From NCBI GenBank assembly GCA_046343015.1, contig JBKDOL010000085.1:62001-126000 (forward strand): a stretch of DNA of 64,000 nucleotides, in the 5' to 3' direction. Position 1 is the stretch's first letter. The number at the start of each line of letters is the position of its first letter. The notes under the pieces were generated by a model that saw only the letters and a list, made by a program, of their open reading frames with translations, was not told where the DNA came from and did no database searches. Positions 1 to 9,403 of this stretch are shown here, one piece after another. The translations under genes and the position numbers were made by a program. Source of the DNA: BJ22 sp021298375. Its GTDB lineage: Bacteria; Planctomycetota; Planctomycetia; Pirellulales; Pirellulaceae.

Positions 1-3000
1 CCGGAGCAGGTCGCTGGCGTTGAAAGAGTTTTTCCAGCGAGCCGACGAGTGCCTTGCCGTCGGTGTTGGCGAGCGGATAGATCTGAATTTGACTGCCAAA
101 ACTGGCGTCGCTCATCTCCTTTTCGCTGGCAGAGACCATGGCTTTGATCATTTCGTGTTGCCGTGGGCGGGCGATCGCAATCAGGGAGTTGGTCTCCTTG
201 TCGGCCGCGATACTGACTTGGGTGTCCTTTTTGAACAGGTCGCCAAGGGCCTTGGCAATCGAGTCGGCCGGGGCCCGATTGACCACATAAGTCTTCAAGG
301 TGACTTCCCCGGTCGTCGTCTGAATGCCATCCAACTGAGCAACAGTGGCGGCGAGCAATTCGTGTTGTTCCCCGGTCCCGGTTGCAAGTAGCGAGCGCGT
401 CGCCGGATCCGCGGCGAGGGTGGCTCCGGGAATCAGCTTTTGCAGGGCAGTGAGGGCGGTTGTCGGGTCGGCATTTTCAAAACCGTAAACCTTGGAGGTC
501 ACGGCTCGATTGGCATCTCCCCCCCAATCGGCCACCGTCTTGCCGAGAACTTCCTGGTCCTGGGGCGATGCGATGACGAGCAGCGACTTACCCGATGCAT
601 CAGCGACGTAAGTTCCACTTGGCACCAGACTCTTCAACGCCGTCGCCAGTGCAGCCGAGTCACCGGTCGCAACCGGATAGATTTTTGAAATCGCCGCTCC
701 CGTCGCCTCGCGATCGATCTGCTGGACGGTCTGGGCGATTAGCTCCTGATCAGCCTGGTTGGTGACCACCACAATGCTCTTGGATGTTTTGTCGACCGAG
801 ACGCGACTGGTGGGACTGAGGGCGGTGATCGCATCGGCGGCGACCTGCGGGTCAGCCCGAGTCAGCCGGTACGCGCGTACCGACTTGCCCAGCGTTGTCG
901 CATTGCGAAACTCATCGACAAGCTTGCTCAACTGTTCATGAATGTCCGGGCGTGCGGCGACGATGAGACTGCCCGAGTCCGGGTCGACGGCGGTGACAGC
1001 ATCCGGTGCGAGCTGGGTAACCAGCGCTTGCCAATCTTTGGCGAGTAAACCACCTGAGGGATAGATTTTGGTAACCGCCTGACTGGAAAGCTTGTCGAGC
1101 TCAGTCACGGCCGTGACGATACTCTGGTGTTGTTCGCTAGTGGCCGTCGCGGCAATCGCGCGCGTTTTGGGATCCGCGGAAAATGTAACGCTGGGCAACA
1201 GTTTCTGCAGGACGGGCAGAGCGGCGGTCGGGTCGGCCTTGGTCAGTTGGTAGACTTTGGTGGTCAGGGCTCGGCTGGGGTCGCCGGTCCATTGCTCGAC
1301 GGTTTTCTTGATTTGTACTTGTTCGTCCGGAGTGGCGAGCACGAGCAGAGACTTGCCCGCCTTGTCCGCGACGTAGGACGCTCCGGGAACGAGGCCTTTG
1401 AGGGCCGTCGCCAACTCGGTCGCATCTCCCGTATTCACGGCATACACTTCGGAGACCGGTGCGCCGGGAGCGTTCAGGTCAATTTGCTCAATGGTTTTGC
1501 TGGCGGTGGCCTGATCTTCTTCAGTCGCCACGATCAACAGGCTGCGGGAAGTCTTGTCGACGCTGACTTTACTGTTGGGGAGCAGAGCGGAGATCGCCTC
1601 GGCAGCGACCGCTGCATCGGCTTTGCTCAGGCGATAGGCACGGGCAACCTTGCCGGAAGTGATCGCCGTTTTAAACTCCTCCATCAATTCGGCGATTTGC
1701 AGATGGGTGGCTGCGGGAGCGGCCACGATCAGGCTGCCCGAATCAGGGTCGGCAGCAGCGATCGCGCCTGGTGCGAGCTGCGTCAACAGGCTCTGCCAGT
1801 CCTTCGCGGTGAGGTTGCCGAGCGGATAGATTTTGGTGGTCACCGAGGAATCAACGGCATCCAGTTCGCTCACGGCTTGAGCGATTGCCTTGTGTTGGTC
1901 TTCAGTCGCAGCCGCGGCGACGGAACGTGTGGCTGGGTCGGCGGTGAAGGTAACTGCGGGAAGCAGCTTTTGCAGGATCGGCAGGGTCGTTGCCGGATTG
2001 GCCTGGGTGAGTTGATAGACCTTGGTCGAGAGCGTACGGGCCGGGTCGCTGGTCCACAGTTCAACGGTTTGCTTGATTTGTGCCTGCTCTTCGGCTGACG
2101 CGAGGACGAGGAGCGACTTGCCACTTGCATCCGGGACGTAGGCGGCGCTGGGAATCAAGCTCTTGAGCGCGGTTGCCAGGGCGGTCGCGTCGCCGCTGGC
2201 AATTGCATAGACCTGTGTGACCGGAGATCCGGGAGCATTGAGGTCGATCTGCTCAAGCGTTGTGGCGGCTGTCTTCTGCTCCTCTTCGGTCGCCACGATG
2301 ATCAGGCTGGAGGATGTCTTGTCGACATTCACCTGAGCGTTGGGGAGAAGCGTGGCGAGGGCTTGTGAGGCAACCGTCGCATCCGCCTTGCTCAGGCGAT
2401 AAGCTCTGGCGACTTTTCCCTCGGTGACCGTTGTCTTGAATTCCTCCATCAAACTGGCCACTTTCTCATGCGCATCGGCTGTGCCGGCGACGATCAGGCT
2501 GCCCGAGCTCGGATCGGCGGCGGCGATCGCTCCAGGCGCGAGTTGCGTCAGGAGGCTTTGCCAGTCTTTCGCGGTGAGGTTGCCGAGCGGATAGATTTTT
2601 GTCGTTACCGAAGAATCGACGGCATCGAGTTCACTGACCGCCTGAGCGATTGCCTTGTGTTGTTCTTCGGTCGCGGCTGCTGCGATGGAGCGGGTGGCAG
2701 GGTCGGCGGTGAGGGTGACCGCCGGGAGCAGCTTTTGCAGGATTGGCAGGGTCGTCGCCGGATTGGCTTGGGCGAGTTGATAGACCTTGGTCGAGAGCGT
2801 CCGGGCCGGGTCGCTGGTCCATTGGTCGACTGTCTGCTTGATTCGTGAGTGCTCTTCGGTCGAGGCGAGTGCAAGGAGCGAGCGTCCCGTCGCGTCGGGG
2901 ACAAAGGTTGCGGCGGGGACCAGGCTTTTGAGAGCGGCTGCCAGCGCGGTCGCGTCACCGCTGGAAATGGGATAGACATGGGGGACGGGGGCGAGGGGTG

Positions 3001-6000
3001 CGTTGACGTCAATCTCGCTGAGCGTTTTTTCGATGGCGACTTGGTCCTCTTCGGTTGCAATCGCAAACAGGCTGCGCGAGGTTGCATCCGGGGTTAAGGT
3101 CGCTTCGGGGAACAGCGTCGTCAACACGGTCGTCACGGCGGTCACATCCGCCTTGCTGATCCGATAGGGCCGCGCGACCTTCCCTGCAGTCTGGGCCAGT
3201 CGAACGTCCTCCAGCAACTTGGAAACTTTTTCGTGAGTCGCGCGGGTTCCAACCACGACCAGCGAACCCGAGGTGCGGTCAAAGGCGGCGACCGCGCCGG
3301 GCGCGACCGTTGTCAGAAAGGTGCTCCAGTCGCGGGATCGCAGTCCGCCGAGCGGATAAATTCGCGAGGTAACCTTGTCCGCTTTGGGGAGTTTACCGGC
3401 CAACTCGGCAATCGTCGTTGCCAATTTGCTCTGTACCTCTTCAGGCGCCGTCACAATCAGCAGTTCATTCAAGGGGTCGGGCTTGATCGTCGCCTTGGCC
3501 GTCAACTCGGCGGGGAGCAAGCTCGTCAATTGGGTCAAGTCGAGATCCTCCAGGGGATACAGCACGACATTTGCCGGTGGCGTAGGGACGATTGCGGCCT
3601 CGAGTTCCGAAATCACTTGCCCAGCAGTCGCGTGTTCTTCCTCGGTCGCCAAAAGGTACAAGACGCGCGGGTCGCCGCCGAGCTCAACGGTCGAGAGGGT
3701 GGGGATCTTTTGCAGCAGCGAGGCGCGGGCCTGGGCCAGCGTCAATTTCTCAACCGTGTAGGGCTTGATGGTTTTCGGAGTCGCGACAAGCTGCTGTTCG
3801 GCCTGTGCGATCAGGTTTTGGACTTGTTTCTGGTCTTCCTCACTGGCCAGAACCGGTAGAGTGTCCGGGGCGGTGCCGAGGATTTTGAGGTTGGGCAAGG
3901 CGGCGGTAATCAGGGGGCGGACCTGGGCAGCAAGTTCCGGGCGCAGCTGAAACACGCGCAAGGTCAGGTCAGCGGTGGGCGAGAGCGAAGCGAGCTGAGC
4001 GAGGGTCTCTTTGATTTTCTGATGGTCGTCTGAATTGGCTACCGCGACCAGCTGGGTGGCGGTCGCCCCGGGGAAGAATTTGGCTTGGGGAAAAACCGGA
4101 GTGAGGGCTGCGACGGTTGCGGTGCTGCCCAGCTTTTCGACTGAGTAGGCGACAGGTTCCAGCGGGCCGGCAGACGTATTGAAGTCCTGCATCTGAGCCA
4201 GTGCGTCAACGACCATGGCCTGTTGGTCTTGTCGAGCCATCACGGCGATGATTTTGCCATTCACATTCGGGGCCACCACGGCGTCGGGCAGCAATTTCCC
4301 AAGGACAAGGGCGGCAATTTGCGGGTCGACTTCTTCGGTTGGGTAGACCTTCACCATCAGCCGACGAGGATCCTCCGGCAGATTGAGGTGGTCGACTGCC
4401 GCCTTGAGCAATTGATGCTCGTTAGCCCGTCCCCAGGCGAGCAGCAGACCTTGGACATCATTTCCCGTGAGCTGCATTCTGGGGACCATTTGTTGCAGCA
4501 GGGGAATGGCGATGGTGGGAGGCAAGCCGCTTAACTTGTAGGCTTGCAGCGAACGGGCGTTGTTGCCTCCCGCTGCTTGCTCGGGAATGAACTCCTTCAG
4601 CACCTTGACCAGCTCCGCATGAACCTTTTCCGGAGCCCAGACCAGAAGTCGCAACTGCGAGTCATCAGCAACGACTTTGGCAGCCGGAAACAGCTGGGTG
4701 ATGAACTCAACCAGCTGTTTCGGTTCGGACGAGCCGGTTGGATACGCTTTGAAGACGAACGGGTCAGCCCCCTCGATCGGCTGCGCTACCTGGAGCAGTA
4801 CTTGTTTGATCAATTCGTGCTGGGCTGGCGAGGCGAGGATGGCGACTTCGCCGGGGCGTTTGTCATCGACGATCCTCAATTCACCGATTTCGGCAGTGAG
4901 CGAGGCGAGCACGGCATCAAAACGGGGGCGAAGGTCGGCTGCGAGCGGGTAGACCACCAGATTCGGAGTGGACTGCGGTTTCACTCCGGCTTGCAAATCG
5001 CCCAAGGCCTTAGCCACTTTTTCGTGTTCGCGGTTGGTCGCGATAACCGAGAGTTGCTTGCCGACCCGATCAAATTGCGGTTTGGCACCGGGGACGAGTT
5101 GAGTCAACAGCTCGACCGCCGCGGCCGACTGGGCTGGCTCCAGCGGATAGAACTTGATGTTCGGCTCCTCCTTGAGCTTCAGCCCGGACTGCAATTGGTC
5201 GATCACCTTTCGCACGGCTGATTGATCAGCATCCGTCCCGACGACGACCAGTTGCTGGGTCACCGTATCGAGCGTGACTTGAGCGCGAGGCACCAAGGTC
5301 TTGAGCAGTGCGGTCGTCGAGGTCGCATCGAGTCCATCGAGGGGAATCGTCACCAGATTGGGAGCAGCGGTTCCAGCGGCCTCAAACAGGCGAGTCAGCG
5401 ATGACTTGATAATCTCCTGGTCTTTGGCGACCGCCCAGACGAGCAGCCGCTGTTGGGTTGGATCCGAAGTGATCTTGGCGGTGGGGGCCAAGGGTTGGAG
5501 CACTTCCGTCGCGCGGGCATGTTCGGCCTGAGCAAGCGGGTAAGACTCGTAATAAGGTTTCTCCTTTTTGGGTAACTCAGTGGTCAGAGCCGCGAGCTGC
5601 GCAGCGAAGGCCTCCTGCTGTTCGGGGCTGGCCCAGACCAGGAGACGATCGCCAGCCGTGTTGGCTGTGATCTTCGCCCCGGGAAATTTCGGTTGCAGCA
5701 ACGTTTGCAGATTGGCCAGGTCTTCGACGCTGGTTTCGTAGGACTTGAGCACATTCAGAGACTGGTCAGGCAGTTGGGCCTTGAGGTCTTCAAGCATGCG
5801 GGTGACCAGTTCGTGCTGGCCAGCATCCGCCCAGATGGTCAGGCGATTGGGTTGGTCATCGGGAATGACTTGCAGTTTCCCGAATTCATTGGGCAGGGTC
5901 GACTGCAAGGCCTGAAAGCGGGATTTTTGCTCGGCTGTGACCTCGTAAGAGTTGAGCTTGGCCGGAGTCGCTCCCTGTTTGGAATTCTGATACTGCGTGA

Positions 6001-7624
6001 TCAGGCCTTCGAGCGCCTGTTGGTCTCGTTCTTCGGCGATGACCAGCAGTTTGCCTGCCCGATCGTCAACTTGGATTTTTGCTTTGGGAGCAATTCCGGC
6101 AAGGACCGCCAGAAATTCGGTGTGCGTCCCGCGCGGGAAGTCATACGACTTGAGCGCCAGGCCTTGCTGGGCGGCCGCGTTGTCGAGCTGGTCGACCAAT
6201 TGGGCGATGATTTCGAGTTCGGCGGGCAGCGCGCGAACAATCAGAGTCTTCGTGGCCGTATCCACGTTGACGGTCGCTCGCGGAGAGACCGCTTGGGCCA
6301 TCTGGGAGGCGACCGTCGGGTCGGCGCGGCGGAGCGAAAACAGGCGAACCTGAGCCGACTTGTCAGGAACGACCATCGCGCCGAGCGTTTCCAGCGCCTG
6401 GGCGACCTGCTTCTGCTGGTTTTCGCCGGCGAACACCATGACGCGATTTCCAGCGGCGTCGACAGCGACTTTCGCTTGGGGCGCCACAAGTGCCATTTGC
6501 TCGGCAAACTGCTTGGGGTCGACGGGCTTGTCGAGTTGGTAAACCTGAAGACGGGGCGCCTGGTCTTGCACCGGGGTTCCCGAGTTCAGTCGATCGAGCA
6601 GATTTTTGATCAGCTCCTGCTGGGCTGGAGGGGCGTAGACAATGATCTTCTGCGTTGCCGGTCCTCCGGAAACGATGGCCGATGGGGAAATCGATTTAAT
6701 CGTCGTCGCGGTCGCCTCGAAATCGAGTGAGCCAAGCGGGTACGATTCGAGAACGGGAGGAGGGGGTGGTGGCTTCTCTGCCGGTGGCGTTGGCGTGGTC
6801 GGGGCCGGGATCGAGGCAATCAACATGTTGATCGCCTTCATCTTTCCCACCGTCTCGGTTACCAGCAGTTGGTTCGATTGAGGGAGTAACGCCATCTTGC
6901 CGTAGCTGCCCAGCAGAGGTTTGACCTCGGCCATTACCGTGGCGGCTGGCTTGGACCCGAGCGTGAACATCACGCTGACAATTTCGAAGGAACCTCGTTT
7001 CTCGAGTTCGGCGACCGTCACCCGGGGAAGGATTTCGTCGGGAATCCCTCCGGAAACCTCCACCAGAATGAGGAGTTTGTCCCGGCGAACAAGCGTGTAT
7101 CCCTTCGTCAACAGGATGCTGTTGAGCAGGTTGATCGCTTGGCTCGGGGTGTACTGGTTGGTGTCGGTGTAGTTGAAGGAGCCGCTCGGTGCGGAACTCA
7201 TCACCAGCGAGAGGTCGGCTTGTTTGGCAAACCAGCGGAGCACATCCTCCCAGTTTTGCGAGCCGAAATTGAATTGCAGTTTGCGAAGTTCCGGGAGTTC
7301 GGCCAGCTTGACCAGTTGTTCTGGGGTCAGCAGGGCCTTCAATTTGGCGGCGTATTCGCTGGCAATCGCCGGGCGCTCCGCCTCAGCGGCCGCCGAAGTT
7401 TTTGCAGCGAGTTCGGCAACCAGGGAGGCAACTTGAGTCCGCTGCGGGTCCGAGAGTTGCAGGTTCTCGGCAGTTTCAGGGTGCGCCAGGCTGGTAAAAT
7501 CGAAGTCCGCTGTCTCGTCCTGTCCCCAAACCGGCTGCAATGAAAGCGGCTGGGCTAGGCAGGCAAGGAGCAGAACCAAGGAAAAGGGCCGCAACAAAAG
7601 ACGCAAATTGAGAAGCTCAAACAC
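1..7624 (-). CDS. Giant secretin short-domain (N0/N1-like) repeat protein, 3' end outside the window
   Basis: The gene starts at GTG 7622-7624 and is open to the left edge, giving 2541 visible codons. I translated 7624 to about 6230, 3360 to 2640 and the last 60 bases by hand; all lie in one frame with no stop. Residues 1-35 form a signal peptide (hydrophobic LVLLLACLA, cleavage near VWGQ). Residues 117-190 match a secretin/TonB short N-terminal (STN/N0) domain, 214-273 a first Secretin_N (NolW-like) unit, then a Pro-rich linker (274-291). From about 294 onward the protein is tandem units of about 64 residues: Tyr-x-Leu, an amphipathic helix, a P-x-A-x-V strand, a conserved Asp, a short hydrophobic strand, then a [ST]xEE[HQ]xx[IV] helix. 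That is roughly 35 units. Normal secretins carry two to four such domains before the pore; no pore domain is visible because the C-terminus lies outside. It probably sits in the periplasm or outer envelope. The start has no strong ribosome site; an upstream in-frame GTG near 7685 is possible but would lengthen the signal peptide. Confidence 0.85.
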   Translation of the reverse strand, partial: MFELLNLRLLLRPFSLVLLLACLAQPLSLQPVWGQDETADFDFTSLAHPETAENLQLSDPQRTQVASLVAELAAKTSAAAEAERPAIASEYAAKLKALLTPEQLVKLAELPELRKLQFNFGSQNWEDVLRWFAKQADLSLVMSSAPSGSFNYTDTNQYTPSQAINLLNSILLTKGYTLVRRDKLLILVEVSGGIPDEILPRVTVAELEKRGSFEIVSVMFTLGSKPAATVMAEVKPLLGSYGKMALLPQSNQLLVTETVGKMKAINMLIASIPAPTTPTPPAEKPPPPPPVLESYPLGSLDFEATATTIKSISPSAIVSGGPATQKIIVYAPPAQQELIKNLLDRLNSGTPVQDQAPRLQVYQLDKPVDPKQFAEQMALVAPQAKVAVDAAGNRVMVFAGENQQKQVAQALETLGAMVVPDKSAQVRLFSLRRADPTVASQMAQAVSPRATVNVDTATKTLIVRALPAELEIIAQLVDQLDNAAAQQGLALKSYDFPRGTHTEFLAVLAGIAPKAKIQVDDRAGKLLVIAEERDQQALEGLITQYQNSKQGATPAKLNSYEVTAEQKSRFQALQSTLPNEFGKLQVIPDDQPNRLTIWADAGQHELVTRMLEDLKAQLPDQSLNVLKSYETSVEDLANLQTLLQPKFPGAKITANTAGDRLLVWASPEQQEAFAAQLAALTTELPKKEKPYYESYPLAQAEHARATEVLQPLAPTAKITSDPTQQRLLVWAVAKDQEIIKSSLTRLFEAAGTAAPNLVTIPLDGLDATSTTALLKTLVPRAQVTLDTVTQQLVVVGTDADQSAVRKVIDQLQSGLKLKEEPNIKFYPLEPAQSAAAVELLTQLVPGAKPQFDRVGKQLSVIATNREHEKVAKALGDLQAGVKPQSTPNLVVYPLAADLRPRFDAVLASLTAEIGELRIVDDKRPGEVAILASPAQHELIKQVLLQVAQPIEGADPFVFKAYPTGSSEPKQLVEFITQLFPAAKVVADDSQLRLLVWAPEKVHAELVKVLKEFIPEQAAGGNNARSLQAYKLSGLPPTIAIPLLQQMVPRMQLTGNDVQGLLLAWGRANEHQLLKAAVDHLNLPEDPRRLMVKVYPTEEVDPQIAALVLGKLLPDAVVAPNVNGKIIAVMARQDQQAMVVDALAQMQDFNTSAGPLEPVAYSVEKLGSTATVAALTPVFPQAKFFPGATATQLVAVANSDDHQKIKETLAQLASLSPTADLTLRVFQLRPELAAQVRPLITAALPNLKILGTAPDTLPVLASEEDQKQVQNLIAQAEQQLVATPKTIKPYTVEKLTLAQARASLLQKIPTLSTVELGGDPRVLYLLATEEEHATAGQVISELEAAIVPTPPANVVLYPLEDLDLTQLTSLLPAELTAKATIKPDPLNELLIVTAPEEVQSKLATTIAELAGKLPKADKVTSRIYPLGGLRSRDWSTFLTTVAPGAVAAFDRTSGSLVVVGTRATHEKVSKLLEDVRLAQTAGKVARPYRISKADVTAVTTVLTTLFPEATLTPDATSRSLFAIATEEDQVAIEKTLSEIDVNAPLAPVPHVYPISSGDATALAAALKSLVPAATFVPDATGRSLLALASTEEHSRIKQTVDQWTSDPARTLSTKVYQLAQANPATTLPILQKLLPAVTLTADPATRSIAAAATEEQHKAIAQAVSELDAVDSSVTTKIYPLGNLTAKDWQSLLTQLAPGAIAAADPSSGSLIVAGTADAHEKVASLMEEFKTTVTEGKVARAYRLSKADATVASQALATLLPNAQVNVDKTSSSLIIVATEEEQKTAATTLEQIDLNAPGSPVTQVYAIASGDATALATALKSLIPSAAYVPDASGKSLLVLASAEEQAQIKQTVELWTSDPARTLSTKVYQLTQANPATTLPILQKLLPAVTFTADPATRSVAAAATEDQHKAIAQAVSELDAVDSSVTTKIYPLGNLTAKDWQSLLTQLAPGAIAAADPDSGSLIVAAPAATHLQIAELMEEFKTAITSGKVARAYRLSKADAAVAAEAISALLPNSKVSVDKTSRSLLIVATEEDQATASKTIEQIDLNAPGAPVSEVYAVNTGDATELATALKGLVPGASYVADKAGKSLLVLATPDEQVQIKKTVEQWTGDPSRALTTKVYQLTKADPTAALPVLQKLLPSVTFSADPKTRAIAATATSEQHQSIVTAVTELDKLSSQAVTKIYPSGGLLAKDWQALVTQLAPDAVTAVDPDSGSLIVAARPDIHEQLSKLVDEFRNATTLGKSVRAYRLTRADPQVAADAITALSPTSRVSVDKTSKSIVVVTNQADQELIAQTVQQIDREATGAAISKIYPVATGDSAALATALKSLVPSGTYVADASGKSLLVIASPQDQEVLGKTVADWGGDANRAVTSKVYGFENADPTTALTALQKLIPGATLAADPATRSLLATGTGEQHELLAATVAQLDGIQTTTGEVTLKTYVVNRAPADSIAKALGDLFKKDTQVSIAADKETNSLIAIARPRQHEMIKAMVSASEKEMSDASFGSQIQIYPLANTDGKALVGSLEKLFQRQRPAP
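396..3455 (-). repeat. Four tandem copies of a 765-bp higher-order repeat inside the giant secretin-repeat gene
   Basis: Copies begin at 396, 1161, 1926 and 2691, each exactly 765 bp apart. The anchor is the plus-strand stretch beginning CG(C/T)GT and continuing to CAGCTTTTGCAGG. Each copy encodes 255 residues, or four of the roughly 64-residue units, so the frame is kept. Copies starting at 1926 and 2691 are the most alike. Beyond 3456 the similarity falls off and only the 64-residue unit remains. Confidence 0.85.
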
Positions 7625-7977
7625 GGGAAAAAACCCTCGGGACCAGAATTCGACCTGCCGGGCTGAGCGGATAGCTCGTACCGGGCACGCTCCAGCCTGA
7701 AGTCCTTACCCCCAACCCGGAGGCTGGCGACGACGACTCAAGCGGAGAATCGGTCGGCTGTTGCGATTTGTGGTCGTTTCGGCCGTTACGCGACTGGGTC
7801 AATTGTAGTTAATCCCGTTAGCGTAAACGCGACAAACCTGTTGAATTTAGCGGGGCGTTTTCTCGCCTTAGCAAGGAGTCTGTTTAGGCGGGACCTGAAA
7901 CCACTTTAAAAGCGGTTAGGGAATCGAATCTGACCCGTCGCGCAATACGTGCGTTTGAATGACAAGTGGGGAAAGAA
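7625..7977. other. Divergent intergenic region between the giant repeat gene and the DUF5722-type gene
   Basis: This 353-bp gap separates two divergently read genes, so promoters for both should lie here. I see AT-richer segments around 7800-7850 and 7900-7920 but no hexamer pair good enough to call. Short ORFs in it (for example 7617-7802 minus) have no family resemblance. Confidence 0.5.
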
Positions 7978-9288
7978 ATGGCAAAAAGAATTCTCTGGCT
8001 GGGACTAATCGGCCAGGCGATGTATCTGAGCGTGGTCTGGGCTGCGGTAGCGCAAGACCTCGAGCGTTACCCCGAATCGAGTTCGCTCAAAGGGCTGCAA
8101 GTCCAGATGGTGGACGATGCCCTCGAACTGGGGATTGGGCAGGCGGCGTTGAATTTTAATTTCGGACAGCTGCTCGCGCCCGAAGGGGTGGGGCGGGATG
8201 AGCCGCGTTATGTCCAGGTGCGGCGGGGTGCCGAGGAGTTTGCTTTTCAGCGAGCTTATCTTGAGCAGCTGGACGCGATGATTCGCCCGCTCTCGGACCG
8301 GGGTGTGGTCGTCTCCTTGATTTTGCTGAATTACGTCCCCGAAGCCGCGGATAAACGGCGGATTCTGGTGCATCCTGATTACTCCGCTGCATGCCCCAAT
8401 CACTTGGCGGCCTTCAATACGCGCACAGAGGAAGGCAAGGCTTGGCTTGAGGCGGCCGTGGAGCTGCTCGCGCAGCGGTGGGGGACCGCGGGCAGTGGGC
8501 ATGGCCGGGTCTGGAATTGGATTGTCGGAAACGAGGTTAACTCGCACTGGTTTTGGTGCAACCAGGGGCGAGTTGGGATGCGGTCTTTCGCTGACGACTA
8601 TCTGCAGGCAGTGCGCCTGGTTCAGCGCGCGGTAAATCGTCACTCGCCACAGGGGAGGGTTTTCCTTTCACTGGAACACCATTGGAATGCGCGCTACGCT
8701 GGCGGCGACGATCAGCAGACGTTTCCAGCGCGGGATTTTCTTGAGTATTTCGCCGCTCGGGCCCGCGAGCAGGGTGATTTTGCCTGGCATGTCGCCTTTC
8801 ATCCCTACCCCGAAAACTTGTTTGAGCCGCGCACCTGGCTGGACCGTTCGGCCACCGGGGATTGGCGGACGACGCCGCGCATCACCTTTCGCAATCTGGA
8901 AGTGTTGCTCGATTTTTTGCGACAACCGGAACTGCAGTTTGCCGGAGAAACGCGGCGAGTCATTTTGAGCGAGCAGGGCTTTCACACACCCGCTGGCGAT
9001 GACGGAGAGCGGTTGCAGGCGGCCGCCTATTGTTACGCCTGGAAGAAGGTGCACACCATTCAGGGAATTGATGCTTTCATCCTCCATCGTCACGTCGACC
9101 ACGCCCAGGAGGGTGGCTTGCGCTTGGGGCTCTGGACCCGAGGCTCTGAGAGCATTTCGGAGCCGGCGAGCAAGAAGTTGATCTACGATGTCTTCGCTGC
9201 CGCGGGGACGACGCGGGAAGAGGATGCGTTTCGTTTTGCCCTTCCGATAATCGGGATTTCAGATTGGAGTGAGCTGATTCGCCAGTGA
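7978..9288 (+). CDS. Secreted DUF5722-type protein, probable clan A-like glycoside hydrolase
   Basis: A 436-residue protein whose first 25 residues form a signal peptide (MAKRILWLGL core, cleavage after VAQ). The start at ATG 7978 is preferred over GTG 7966 because GGGGAAAG sits just before it. The body resembles the planctomycete DUF5722 family. Two acidic motifs are placed as in retaining clan GH-A enzymes: GNEVNSHWFW about residue 184 (possible acid/base Glu after Asn) and ILSEQGFH about residue 330 (possible nucleophile). A long aromatic-rich segment between them (FHPYPENLF) would suit a sugar cleft. It is followed 115 bp later by another secreted glycosidase-like gene in the same direction, so the two may share a substrate. 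The substrate is unknown, and the glycosidase reading is inference from motif spacing. Confidence 0.75.
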   Translation: MAKRILWLGLIGQAMYLSVVWAAVAQDLERYPESSSLKGLQVQMVDDALELGIGQAALNFNFGQLLAPEGVGRDEPRYVQVRRGAEEFAFQRAYLEQLDAMIRPLSDRGVVVSLILLNYVPEAADKRRILVHPDYSAACPNHLAAFNTRTEEGKAWLEAAVELLAQRWGTAGSGHGRVWNWIVGNEVNSHWFWCNQGRVGMRSFADDYLQAVRLVQRAVNRHSPQGRVFLSLEHHWNARYAGGDDQQTFPARDFLEYFAARAREQGDFAWHVAFHPYPENLFEPRTWLDRSATGDWRTTPRITFRNLEVLLDFLRQPELQFAGETRRVILSEQGFHTPAGDDGERLQAAAYCYAWKKVHTIQGIDAFILHRHVDHAQEGGLRLGLWTRGSESISEPASKKLIYDVFAAAGTTREEDAFRFALPIIGISDWSELIRQ

Positions 9289-9403
9289 AACCAGAACCTT
9301 TTGCTGGGTTGGCTTTCCTGATTGGCAGTTGGTCCCTCTCCCAACGGCCGAGCGATCCCGGTTACGATCTGGCCTTCGATTCCGGGAGCGAAGGGGAAAG
9401 CTG

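Noticed and set aside
20..3859. Many plus-strand ORFs of 60-320 residues over the left 7.5 kb
   Set aside because: They are mirrors of the minus-strand giant gene. Their products repeat low-complexity Gly/Arg/Asp-rich sequence without domains, while the minus strand gives a signal peptide and clean 64-residue units in a single frame.
8005..8643. 212-residue minus-strand ORF
   Set aside because: Antisense to the DUF5722-type gene, which has a signal peptide and conserved Glu motifs.
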